64,000 nucleotides of DNA from WTGA01 sp965214055 (GTDB lineage: Bacteria > Pseudomonadota > Gammaproteobacteria > Arenicellales > Poriferihabitantaceae): positions 1,550,001 through 1,614,000 of the forward strand of contig OZ243931.1 in assembly GCA_965214055.1 (NCBI GenBank). Direction: 5' to 3'. A program made the translations under genes and the position numbers. Below the pieces are notes generated by a model. It made no database searches. It saw nothing but the letters and a program-made list of their open reading frames with translations, and was not told where the DNA came from. Of the stretch, positions 52,408-60,835 are shown in pieces. Every line of letters begins with the position of its first letter. The stretch's first letter is position 1.

Positions 52408-53880
52408 ATGAGACAGTATCAATACTATGCAGGGGGACAGTGGCATGATCCCGCTTCCGGACGATGGATCGACAGTGAGAACCCCGCGTCGGGGGAAGTC
52501 TGGGCGAGAATTCCCGACTGCAATGTCGAGGATGTTGATCGGGCGGTGAAGGCCGCTCACGAGTGCTTTGACCAGGGGCCCTGGGGCAGGATGCATCCTG
52601 CACAACGGGGGCGGCTGATCCGCCGGATCGGGGATGCCATTGTAAAACACGCTGACCGCCTGGGTGAGGTGGAAACCCGGGACAACGGCAAGTTACCCAA
52701 AAATATCACGCCTTCTTTGACATCCTGGCAGACGGAAAGCTTTTATTATTATGCCGGAATGTGCGACAAATTCGAAGGGTCACTGCTGCCTTCGGAGGTT
52801 CCGGACATGCTGAACTACCTGCGTTGGGAGCCCTATGGGGTCTGCGGGCTGATCACTGCATGGAACTCCCCGCTTGGGGTGTTGATCTGGAAGCTGGCCC
52901 CCGCGCTGGCGGCAGGCAATGCCGTGGTGATCAAGCCGTCGGAACATGCGTCCGCCTCCACCATTGAACTGATGGAGGTTTTGCAGGAAGCGGACTTGCC
53001 GCCGGGGCTGGTGAATGTGGTGACCGGATACGGCAAGACCACAGGTGAACCCCTTGCAGATCACCCCTGTGTGCGCATGGTGAGTTTTACCGGCGGAATC
53101 CCCGGCGGCCGTGCCGTGGCCGAAGTGGCTGCGCGGAAAGTAAAACCGGTGGTCATGGAACTCGGGGGCAAATCTCCCCAGATTATCCTGGAAGATGCGG
53201 ACCTTGATCTGGCGGTCAACGGGGTGGTATCCGGGATTTTTCCGGCAACGGGGCAAAGCTGTATATCGGGTTCCCGGTTACTGGTACCACGGTCCCTGCT
53301 CGAAGAGTTCAGCAACCGACTGGTGGCGGTGGCATCCCGGGCACGGGTGGGGCATCCTGACGACCCCATGACCCAGGTGGGACCCATTGCCAATCGGCCA
53401 CACTACGAAAAGGTGTTGCGCGATATCGAAAGTGCCGTGGAAGCCGGGGCCAGATTATTGCTGGACGGTCGCGGCAAGGGACCGGACAGGGGGTATTACA
53501 TCGGCCCCACGGTTTTTTCAGGGGTGACCAATCAGGCCCGGCTGGCCCAGGAGGAAGTCTTCGGCCCGGTGGTAGCCATCATTCCCTATGACGATGAGGA
53601 GGAGGTTGTCCAAATTGCCAACGACACGGTCTTTGGCCTGGCGGCGGGTATCTGGACCCGGGACACAAACCGCGCAATCCGCATGGCAGACCGTATCCAG
53701 GCCGGCACCGTGTACATCAACAATTACTTCAATGCCGCGACCCAGTCCCCCGTCGGTGGATTCAAGCAATCCGGCTATGGCCGGGAAAACGGTTTTGAAG
53801 GGATGCGCTGTTTCATGCAGACCAAATCGGTTTGGCTGGCAACCAATCCGGACCAGCCGGACCCGTTTCCGGATGAATGA
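52408..53880 (+). CDS. NAD(P)-dependent aldehyde dehydrogenase
   Basis: A 490-residue ALDH. Cofactor binding is shown by ITAWNSPLGVLIWKLAPALAAGNAVVIKPSEHAS, the catalytic Glu is in MELGGKSPQII and the catalytic Cys in TGQSCISGSRLLV; GGFKQSGYGRENG closes the active site. It resembles betaine-aldehyde or amino-aldehyde dehydrogenases. Placement at the end of the leuB-like/GMC/TPP operon supports oxidation of the aldehyde from the TPP decarboxylase or the GMC enzyme. The gap to the TPP gene is 3 bp. Confidence 0.87.
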   Translation: MRQYQYYAGGQWHDPASGRWIDSENPASGEVWARIPDCNVEDVDRAVKAAHECFDQGPWGRMHPAQRGRLIRRIGDAIVKHADRLGEVETRDNGKLPKNITPSLTSWQTESFYYYAGMCDKFEGSLLPSEVPDMLNYLRWEPYGVCGLITAWNSPLGVLIWKLAPALAAGNAVVIKPSEHASASTIELMEVLQEADLPPGLVNVVTGYGKTTGEPLADHPCVRMVSFTGGIPGGRAVAEVAARKVKPVVMELGGKSPQIILEDADLDLAVNGVVSGIFPATGQSCISGSRLLVPRSLLEEFSNRLVAVASRARVGHPDDPMTQVGPIANRPHYEKVLRDIESAVEAGARLLLDGRGKGPDRGYYIGPTVFSGVTNQARLAQEEVFGPVVAIIPYDDEEEVVQIANDTVFGLAAGIWTRDTNRAIRMADRIQAGTVYINNYFNAATQSPVGGFKQSGYGRENGFEGMRCFMQTKSVWLATNPDQPDPFPDE

Positions 53881-54113
53881 ACCCCTCCGGCCTGATCCAG
53901 GGGGCCGGGTCCTCCGGTTATCGGGATGAAAAACGCACCACGGGATGATCCTGAAATACTGTCAATCCAATTTTAAAATATCACTGTTTTAATCTCACGG
54001 GAAACCTTAAAATCGATCATCCTTCAATTCCGGAAAAACTGGACAAAAAACCCGCCGGTTCAGGCCCGGTTCCGGGAACCCGCTTACTTTCCGACTATTT
54101 TCTGTGACCTGCC

Positions 54114-54677
54114 ATGATTCAAAAACACTATATCTCCGCACAGGAACTGCTTGAAGACTCCTATTTGCTCGGTGCACAAATCATCGAAAGCGAATTTCGC
54201 CCGGATTTCATTGTCGGAATATGGAGGGGAGGGGCCCCCGTTGGCATTGCAGTTCAGGAGATGCTGGAGCATTTCGGGATTACCACGGACCATATCAGTG
54301 TGCGCACCTCGCTCTATCGGGGCATTGGTCAGCTGGAACCGGGTGTGCGGGTGCATGGACTGGATTACCTGGTGAAGAATTTGAATGCCGAAAATGCGCT
54401 GTTGATCATTGATGACGTATTTGATTCCGGGCGCAGTATTGAGGCGGTCCTCAATCAACTGACGAGGAGGACCCGGCGGAATACGCCGGAGCAGATCAAG
54501 GTGGCAGCCCCCTGGTACAAGCCTGCCAACAACAAGACCGATCAAAAACCCGATTATTACCTGCACACCACGGACCGGTGGCTGGTATTTCCACACGAAG
54601 TGCAGGGGCTCAGTGACAAAGAAATACTGCAGGGAAAAGGAAACCTGTATAAAATCATCGAGAGCGTAAAGCGCTGA
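54114..54677 (+). CDS. Purine-type phosphoribosyltransferase
   Basis: A 187-residue type I PRTase. The PRPP-binding motif is LLIIDDVFDSGRSIEAVL, and WRGGAPVGIAVQEML and the hood segment around VRTSLYRG are as in hypoxanthine/xanthine PRTases. It should salvage a purine base such as hypoxanthine, which adenosine deaminase elsewhere in the window feeds. It stands alone between the TPP operon and the corrinoid cluster. Confidence 0.83.
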   Translation: MIQKHYISAQELLEDSYLLGAQIIESEFRPDFIVGIWRGGAPVGIAVQEMLEHFGITTDHISVRTSLYRGIGQLEPGVRVHGLDYLVKNLNAENALLIIDDVFDSGRSIEAVLNQLTRRTRRNTPEQIKVAAPWYKPANNKTDQKPDYYLHTTDRWLVFPHEVQGLSDKEILQGKGNLYKIIESVKR

Positions 54678-54942
54678 CCGGGCAAGACAAATACACCATT
54701 TCGGGAAGATAGAATATTTGGAAAAATGATGAGTGGACCCTCCCGAATCCAACAGGGACAGCAATGGCCGGTTCGGTTTGCTCCCGGGCTGAACGAGTAT
54801 GTCGTGAAAAAGATATGCCGCGACGCAAAGGGGCATATTCTCCGGCCCCCGGAATTTATATATTCTGATGGTGTGCATCATCCCAGGTAGTGTAGTAAGC
54901 TCCCGGTGTTTGACTATTCAACTGATATCGCAGGAATAAAAT

Positions 54943-55638
54943 ATGACAGACGACTACGATGACGATATAGACCTGTCTTCGTTGCCCGATGATGAGCTTG
55001 TCGAGCAGATGCATGACGATCTGTATGATGGATTGCGTGACGAAATTATTGAAGGTACCGAAATCCTGCTGGAGCGCGGATGGGAGGCGACCAAGGTACT
55101 GGACGATGCGCTGGTGGAAGGAATGCGCATTGTGGGCATTGATTTTCGGGATGGAATTCTTTTTGTTCCGGAAGTGCTGATGTCTGCCAATGCCATGAAA
55201 GGCGGCATGTCCATACTGCGGCCGCTTCTGGCGGAAACCGGTGCCGAGCCCATTGGCAAGGTGATCATCGGAACCGTAAAGGGGGATATTCACGATATCG
55301 GTAAAAACCTGGTCGCCATGATGCTGGAAGGAGCCGGATTTGAAGTCATCAATCTGGGAATCGACAATCCGGTGGAAAACTACCTGAATGCGATCGAGGA
55401 ACACCAGCCCGATATCGTCGGCATGTCCGCACTGTTGACCACCACCATGCCTTACATGAAAGTGGTCATCGATACCATGGTGGAGAAGGGAATCCGGGAC
55501 GACCATATCGTTCTCGTTGGAGGAGCGCCGCTGAACGAGGAATTCGGAAAGGCCATCGGAGCGGATGCGTATTGCCGGGATGCGGCGGTGGCCGTCGAAA
55601 CCGCCCAGACATTGATCGCGGAAAGGCGCGCCGCCTAA
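54943..55638 (+). CDS. Corrinoid (B12-binding) methyl-carrier protein, MtbC/MtaC type
   Basis: A 231-residue two-domain protein. An N-terminal helical cap (residues 15-95) precedes a Rossmann cobalamin domain with the D-x-H-x-x-G motif at Asp115-His117-Gly120, then IVGMSALLTTTMPYMKVVID and LVGGAPLNEEFGKAIGADAY, typical of MtbC/MttC proteins. It carries the methyl group on cobalt between the MttB-type methyltransferase and the pterin-type methyltransferase. The N-terminal 10 residues are very acidic. It opens the methyl-transfer cluster, 22 bp before DUF1638. Confidence 0.93.
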   Translation: MTDDYDDDIDLSSLPDDELVEQMHDDLYDGLRDEIIEGTEILLERGWEATKVLDDALVEGMRIVGIDFRDGILFVPEVLMSANAMKGGMSILRPLLAETGAEPIGKVIIGTVKGDIHDIGKNLVAMMLEGAGFEVINLGIDNPVENYLNAIEEHQPDIVGMSALLTTTMPYMKVVIDTMVEKGIRDDHIVLVGGAPLNEEFGKAIGADAYCRDAAVAVETAQTLIAERRAA

Positions 55639-55660
55639 ATGTTGCCGGGACATTGCAGCG

Positions 55661-56320
55661 ATGCCTTCCGGCCCTAGCCCTGGCCCTGGTTCCAGTACCA
55701 ACCGGGTCCTGGTGATCGCCTGCGGTGCCCTTGCTCACGACCTGGTGCGGGTCAGGGAGATCAATGGCTGGGATCATATGGACATTCAGTGCCTGCCCGC
55801 AGAATGGCACAACCGGCCCCAGCTGATTCCCCAGGCGGTGCGGAAGAAAATCAATGAAAACCGGAGTCGCTACAGGCACATGTTTGTGGCGTATTCCGAC
55901 TGCGGGACCGGTGGATTGCTTGACCGGGTTCTCGAGGAAGAAGGTGTGGAACGCCTCCCCGGAGCACATTGCTATGAAATGTTTTCCGGAACCAGTCAGT
56001 TCAATGCACTCCATGAAGCGGAAATCGGGACATTCTACCTGACCGATTTTCTGGCCAATCATTTTGACCGGCTCATTGTAAAGGGGCTCGGTCTGGACCG
56101 ATACCCGGAATTGAAGGAGCAGTATTTCGGAAACTATACGAAACTGGTTTACCTGGCACAAAAGGACGATGCAGCCCTGGACACAATGGCCAGGCAGGCA
56201 TCCGAGTACCTGGATTTGGAGTACCAGCGGGTCAGAACCGGTGACGGACATTTGACATCGGCCCTGGCCGTACAAATCGGCGGTTCGGTGGAGAACCCTG
56301 AAGCAGTGTCCAGGCATTGA
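55661..56320 (+). CDS. DUF1638 family protein
   Basis: A 219-residue protein. RVLVIACGALAHDLVRV, LPAEWHNRPQLIPQAV and YSDCGTGGLLDRVLEE with several cysteines (ACG, DCG, HCY) are DUF1638 hallmarks. It often occurs next to corrinoid methyltransferase genes, but its biochemical role is unknown; the conserved Cys/His suggest a cofactor or metal function. It lies between the corrinoid protein and the small PF13769-type protein, with tight spacing. Confidence 0.85.
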   Translation: MPSGPSPGPGSSTNRVLVIACGALAHDLVRVREINGWDHMDIQCLPAEWHNRPQLIPQAVRKKINENRSRYRHMFVAYSDCGTGGLLDRVLEEEGVERLPGAHCYEMFSGTSQFNALHEAEIGTFYLTDFLANHFDRLIVKGLGLDRYPELKEQYFGNYTKLVYLAQKDDAALDTMARQASEYLDLEYQRVRTGDGHLTSALAVQIGGSVENPEAVSRH

Positions 56321-56337
56321 GCAGGAGGAGACCGCGA

Positions 56338-56652
56338 TTGGCAAAATTAATTACAGTTTACTGGCGGGATATTCCTGCACAGGTGATCGCAAAGGAGCGC
56401 CGTCAATCCGAAAAGGTTCCGCTCAGCGACCGTTTTGCCGAGGCCATTGACAGTGCGGCAATGCGGGCCGGAAAAGGCGGGACCGATGCGTATCTGGAGG
56501 AATGGAAAAGAGTCGGCAGGAACTGTGGAGAGGATTTGAAAGCCGAAGCCGAAGCCGAAGCGGCAAGACTGGAGGCGGCCTATGATAAGGAGAGATTGCT
56601 TTCCCTGATCCGGAATCATGGTGTTGAGCCCCCAGGCGAAATTCAATCCTGA
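56338..56652 (+). CDS. PF13769-type 'virulence factor' family protein
   Basis: A 104-residue protein starting MAKLITVYWRDIPAQVIAK, with a helical tail very rich in Glu/Ala (KAEAEAEAARLEAA). A TTG start at 56338 is preferred because AGGAGGAG lies 7 nt upstream and the family begins here; an ATG frame starts at 56317. Despite its name the family is found with corrinoid methyltransferase genes, and its role is unknown. It follows DUF1638 directly. Confidence 0.78.
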   Translation: MAKLITVYWRDIPAQVIAKERRQSEKVPLSDRFAEAIDSAAMRAGKGGTDAYLEEWKRVGRNCGEDLKAEAEAEAARLEAAYDKERLLSLIRNHGVEPPGEIQS

Positions 56653-56768
56653 CATTCCGTGGTGCGGCGACGCATCGTGGATTCAACGGAAGGAGGGTTG
56701 TTGACAGGATGTGCCATTTGCCCCGTGATACCCGGACAATATTACTATAAAGAAGATCGAGAAAAAGA

Positions 56769-57671
56769 ATGACAGACACGGTGATCAGTTCAGCGACGAA
56801 GGAAGTGCGGATAGGGTTTGAGCATCCATTCGTAATTATTGGGGAACGCATTAACCCCACCGGCAGGAAGATTCTGGCGGAGGAAATGAAAAACGGGGAC
56901 TACAGCAGGGTGGAAAGGGATGCTCTCGCCCAGGTTGAGGCCGGGGCCCGGATGCTGGATGTGAATGCCGGGATTCCGCTGGCCGATGAACCGGGAATCC
57001 TGGCGGAATCCATCAAACTGGTGCAGTCCATTACCGATGTACCCCTGTCCATTGATTCCTCCATCGTGGCCGCCCTGGAAGCGGGACTGGCGGTATACCA
57101 GGGCAAGCCACTGCTCAATTCGGTGACGGGGGAAGAGGAGAGGCTGGAAGCCGTATTGCCATTGGTGGCCAAGTACCAGTGTGCCGTGGTGGCGATCTCC
57201 AATGATGAAGCGGGAATATCCGAGAACCCGGATGAACGGTTTGACGTGGCAAAGAAAATCATTGAGCGGGCTTCGGACCACGGAATTCACCACAGCGATA
57301 TTGTCGTCGACCCCCTGGTGATGCCGGTGGGGGCGGTGAACAGTGCAGGGCGACAGGTCCTGCACCTGGTGAAACGGCTTCGTGAAGAACTGAAAGTGAA
57401 CACCACCTGTGGAGCGTCGAATTTCAGTTTCGGCATTCCCAACAGAAAAGGCATGGATGGGCATTTCCTGAGCATGGCGATCGGTGCCGGCATGACTTCA
57501 GCCATCACCAATCCCCTGCACGAAGAAGTCATGCAGGGGGTCATGAGTGCGGATGTGGTCATGGGACACGACGTCAATTGTGCACGATGGCTGAAAAAAT
57601 ACCGTCAGCCCGTGGAGGAGGCCGGCGGGGCCGGTGGAAGGCGTGCCGGTCGACGCCGCCGCAGGGGGTAG
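56769..57671 (+). CDS. Methyltetrahydrofolate:corrinoid methyltransferase (MtgA-like, pterin-binding)
   Basis: A 300-residue TIM-barrel protein of the dihydropteroate-synthase-like family. IGERINPTGRKIL and LDVNAGIPLADEPGIL form the pterin site, as in MtgA, MetH and AcsE. It transfers the methyl group from the corrinoid protein to tetrahydrofolate, feeding one-carbon metabolism. The C-terminal 12 residues are arginine-rich (GGRRAGRRRRRG), unusual for the family and like the tails of two neighbours. Confidence 0.9.
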   Translation: MTDTVISSATKEVRIGFEHPFVIIGERINPTGRKILAEEMKNGDYSRVERDALAQVEAGARMLDVNAGIPLADEPGILAESIKLVQSITDVPLSIDSSIVAALEAGLAVYQGKPLLNSVTGEEERLEAVLPLVAKYQCAVVAISNDEAGISENPDERFDVAKKIIERASDHGIHHSDIVVDPLVMPVGAVNSAGRQVLHLVKRLREELKVNTTCGASNFSFGIPNRKGMDGHFLSMAIGAGMTSAITNPLHEEVMQGVMSADVVMGHDVNCARWLKKYRQPVEEAGGAGGRRAGRRRRRG

Positions 57672-57691
57672 GACGATGATTCGGTTCTCCT

Positions 57692-58075
57692 GTGGTGGAT
57701 GAACCCGGAACAAGGACGGGAGGCTGCCTGTGCGAGGGCGTCCGGTACCGGATTGTTGGGGAAATTCGCCCGGTAATCAACTGCTTTTGCAGCCAGTGCC
57801 GGAAAACATCGGGACACCACTTTGCCGCAACCCGGGCAGGTCTGGACCAGTTTACGCTGTTGAGTGATGAAACCCTGGCCTGGTATTCGTCTTCTGATGA
57901 GGCAAAGCGGGGATTTTGTAATCGGTGCGGCAGCAGCCTGTTCTGGCAAAGGCGGGGGACCGATACCATCAGTATCACGGCCGGGACACTGGACGGGCCC
58001 ACCGGACTGTCCACCATGAAAAATATTTTTGTGGAAGAGAGGGGGGATTATCATGATCTTCCGGTATTGAAATGA
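57692..58075 (+). CDS. GFA (glutathione-dependent formaldehyde-activating) family protein
   Basis: A 127-residue zinc-dependent beta-sandwich. GGCLCEGVRY, the core CFCSQCRKTSG and the last FCNRCGSSLFW are the GFA signature. Members react with or detect formaldehyde or bind S-hydroxymethylglutathione. Within a demethylation cluster, formaldehyde handling is a reasonable role. The frame from 57692 overlaps RACo by 4 nt; the initiator may be ATG or GTG further in. Confidence 0.8.
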   Translation: MVDEPGTRTGGCLCEGVRYRIVGEIRPVINCFCSQCRKTSGHHFAATRAGLDQFTLLSDETLAWYSSSDEAKRGFCNRCGSSLFWQRRGTDTISITAGTLDGPTGLSTMKNIFVEERGDYHDLPVLK

Positions 58076-60084
58076 ACGAAACCCCGGGAATGGTTCAAAT
58101 CGTCTTTCTGCCCTCTGGCAAACGTGGGGAGATTGCGGCAGGGAAATCGGTTCTGGAAGCGGCCCAACAGCTGGGCGTGGACCTGGATACCGTCTGTGGC
58201 GGGCGTGGAATTTGCGACCGTTGCCAGATTGATCACAGCGTCGGTGAATTTGCCAAATTCAGAATCCATTCAAACCCCGATCACCTTTCCCCCCACAGTG
58301 CCAGCGAAAAAGCGTTTTTTTCGGCGGATACTGCCCCCACCCGCCGGCTGGGCTGCCAGGCAAAACTGGCTGGTGATGTCGTCATTGATGTTCCGCCGGA
58401 AAGTCAGGCGCACAAACAGGTGGTCCGCAAACGCCTGGATGTGCACAACATTGCCGTCAATCCTTCTGTTCGCCTGCACTATATTGAAGTGCCGGAACCC
58501 AACATGCATGACCCCACCGGTGACCTGCAGCGGGTACTGGATGCACTGGAATTTGACTGGGGGCTGACACAGGTCCGGTTTGATTTTCATTTGCTGGCAT
58601 CACTCCAGGAGACCCTGCGTGCCGGCGACTGGAAAATAACGGTGGCGGTTCACCATGAAAATCAGGCCATGGCCATTTGGCCGGGATTGAAAAACCGGGT
58701 CTACGGGGTGGCGGTGGATGTGGGTTCCACCACCATTGCCGCGCATCTGTGCGACCTGGTGAGCGGCCAGGCCGTGGTCTCCACGGGGCGGATGAATCCC
58801 CAGATTCGGTTTGGTGAGGATTTGATGAGCCGGGTGTCCTACGTGATGATGAATCCGGGGGGGGAAGTTGAAATGACCCGCGCGGTTCGCCAGGCACTGC
58901 AGGGCCTGGTTGAGGACCTGGTCAAGGAGGCTGAGGTGGACCTCCAGGATGTGGTGGACATGACCCTCGTGGGGAACCCGGTGATGCATCATTTGTTGCT
59001 CGGCATCAACCCGGTGGAACTGGGGGGTGCCCCCTTTGCACTGGCCACGGACCAGGCCATCCAGACGGCCGCCAGGAATCTTGATCTGCATATCAACCCG
59101 GGGGGCAGGGCGTATGTCCTGCCCTGTATCGCCGGGCATGTCGGAGCGGACGCAGCGGCGGCCACCCTGTCTGAAGCCCCCTATGAGCGCGATGAATTGA
59201 CACTGCTGGTGGATGTCGGCACCAATGCGGAAATTGTTCTGGGCAACCGGAAACGGATGTTGGCCGCTTCCAGCCCAACGGGTCCTGCATTTGAAGGCGC
59301 ACAGATCAGTGGTGGCCAGCGGGCAGCACCGGGGGCCATTGAACGGGTCCGCATCGACCGGACGACCCTGGAACCCCGGTTCAGGATTATTGGCAGTGAA
59401 CGGTGGTCCGACGACCCCGGCTTTGTGGAGTCCACCGCTGAAACCGGGGTCACCGGGATTTGTGGCTCAGGAATCATTGAAGTTATTGCTGAAATGTATC
59501 TCGTGGGACTGGTCAAAGCCGATGGGGTTATTGACGGTTCGCTGTCGGACCGGACCCCGCGGCTGGCCCTGGACGGAAAAACCTGGAGTTATACCCTGTA
59601 TGACGAAGGACCGGTTCAGGTCATCATTACACAGAATGATGTTCGCGCAATCCAGCTGGCGAAAGCGGCATTGTATGCGGGCGCGCGCCTGTTGATGGAC
59701 AAGCTCAAAGTGGATACCGTTGACCGCATCCGGCTCGCCGGCGCATTCGGTGCACACATTGATGTCAAATATGCCATGGTGCTGGGCATGATCCCGGATT
59801 GCCGGCTTGAACATGTCACGTCTGCGGGGAATGCGGCCGGGACCGGGGCAACGATCACCTTGCTGGATCGGGATGCCAGGTCCGAAATCGAGGATGTTGT
59901 CCGGCGCATCCAGAAAGTCGAAACCGCAGTTGAAGCCAAATTCCAGGACCATTTCGTGGAGGCGCTGGCCATTCCACACAAAACGGCTCGTTTTGAAAAC
60001 CTGTGTCAGGAAGTGGACCTTCCCGTCCCGGACAATCCGGGGCCGGCGACCAGTGCCCGGCCGAGGCGCAGACGACGCCGGTAA
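58072..60084 (+). CDS. Corrinoid activation protein (RACo/RamA-type, 2Fe-2S plus ASKHA domain)
   Basis: A 670-residue reductive activator. An N-terminal ferredoxin-like domain holds cysteines 42, 48, 51 and 95 (CGGRGICDRC ... LGCQAKL). The rest is the DUF4445 ASKHA ATPase domain (VAVDVGSTTIAAHL, LVGNPVMHHLLLGI, LLVDVGTNAEIVL, GICGSGIIEVIAEM, IRLAGAFG). It reduces inactive Co(II) corrinoid to Co(I). It ends in an arginine tail (RPRRRRRR). It lies in the methyltransferase operon after GFA. Confidence 0.92.
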   Translation: MNETPGMVQIVFLPSGKRGEIAAGKSVLEAAQQLGVDLDTVCGGRGICDRCQIDHSVGEFAKFRIHSNPDHLSPHSASEKAFFSADTAPTRRLGCQAKLAGDVVIDVPPESQAHKQVVRKRLDVHNIAVNPSVRLHYIEVPEPNMHDPTGDLQRVLDALEFDWGLTQVRFDFHLLASLQETLRAGDWKITVAVHHENQAMAIWPGLKNRVYGVAVDVGSTTIAAHLCDLVSGQAVVSTGRMNPQIRFGEDLMSRVSYVMMNPGGEVEMTRAVRQALQGLVEDLVKEAEVDLQDVVDMTLVGNPVMHHLLLGINPVELGGAPFALATDQAIQTAARNLDLHINPGGRAYVLPCIAGHVGADAAAATLSEAPYERDELTLLVDVGTNAEIVLGNRKRMLAASSPTGPAFEGAQISGGQRAAPGAIERVRIDRTTLEPRFRIIGSERWSDDPGFVESTAETGVTGICGSGIIEVIAEMYLVGLVKADGVIDGSLSDRTPRLALDGKTWSYTLYDEGPVQVIITQNDVRAIQLAKAALYAGARLLMDKLKVDTVDRIRLAGAFGAHIDVKYAMVLGMIPDCRLEHVTSAGNAAGTGATITLLDRDARSEIEDVVRRIQKVETAVEAKFQDHFVEALAIPHKTARFENLCQEVDLPVPDNPGPATSARPRRRRRR

Positions 60085-60209
60085 CCGGTGGCGAACACAA
60101 TGCGTTGCCATGCCATGGTTTGATTTCCGGTTGGAGATGGCCGGTCCACCGCCCGGAGAATTCAGGGTCCCGGGTCCGTTCAACGTCCTGTTTTGCCGGT
60201 AGCCACAGG

Positions 60210-60692
60210 GTGACCGGGAAGATTCAGCGGGCAGGTGCCGGGGATGTTGACGCCATCGGCGCCTGTGTGAACGACGCCTATCGCCACTATATCCAGCGCA
60301 TGGGAAAGGTCCCCGGTCCCATGCTGGACGATTACGCCGGCCGCGTGAAAAACGATCACACCTATGTCATCAAGTCCCGGGACCGGGTCATCGGGCTGTT
60401 GGTTCTGATTGAGGATGAAAAGGGAATGCTGCTGGACAACATTGCCGTGCACCCCGATGTCCAGGGGCAGGGAATCGGAAAAAGACTGATGGATTTTGCA
60501 GAAGACCTGGTCGTGCGGTCAGGGTATACGAGGATCACGTTGTATACCCATGTAACCATGACCGAGAGTTTTGCACTGTACAAACATCTCGGTTATGCCG
60601 TGAGCGAAAGAAAAACCGTGGATGGATACCGGCGGATTTACATGGAAAAGACCCTGGAGAAGCCGCAGACGGACCCGGCCCCGCTGCCTTGA
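60210..60692 (+). CDS. GNAT-family N-acetyltransferase
   Basis: A 160-residue acetyltransferase. The acetyl-CoA motif A is VHPDVQGQGIGKRLMDFAE, with LYTHVTMTESFALYKHLGY as motif B. The GTG start at 60210 removes a spurious N-terminal stretch running from 60003. Its target is unknown. It follows RACo on the same strand. Confidence 0.83.
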   Translation: MTGKIQRAGAGDVDAIGACVNDAYRHYIQRMGKVPGPMLDDYAGRVKNDHTYVIKSRDRVIGLLVLIEDEKGMLLDNIAVHPDVQGQGIGKRLMDFAEDLVVRSGYTRITLYTHVTMTESFALYKHLGYAVSERKTVDGYRRIYMEKTLEKPQTDPAPLP

Positions 60693-60835
60693 GTCGTTTG
60701 GGGAAGAAAACGATGCCCCGGGGCGGGGCAACGTGGCGCCGCCATCATACTCCGTCATTGCCGTGTTGCAGGGCCTCCTGGTGCGCACCGCTGCCTGGGA
60801 ACCAGGTCTGGCCGGTAACGGGGTTCCTTCCGAGT

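Noticed and set aside
50389..52650. A 753-codon open frame on the minus strand opposite the GMC and TPP genes
   Set aside because: It is antisense to two clear genes with intact catalytic motifs; long antisense frames are common in codon-biased GC-rich genes, and its translation resembles no family.
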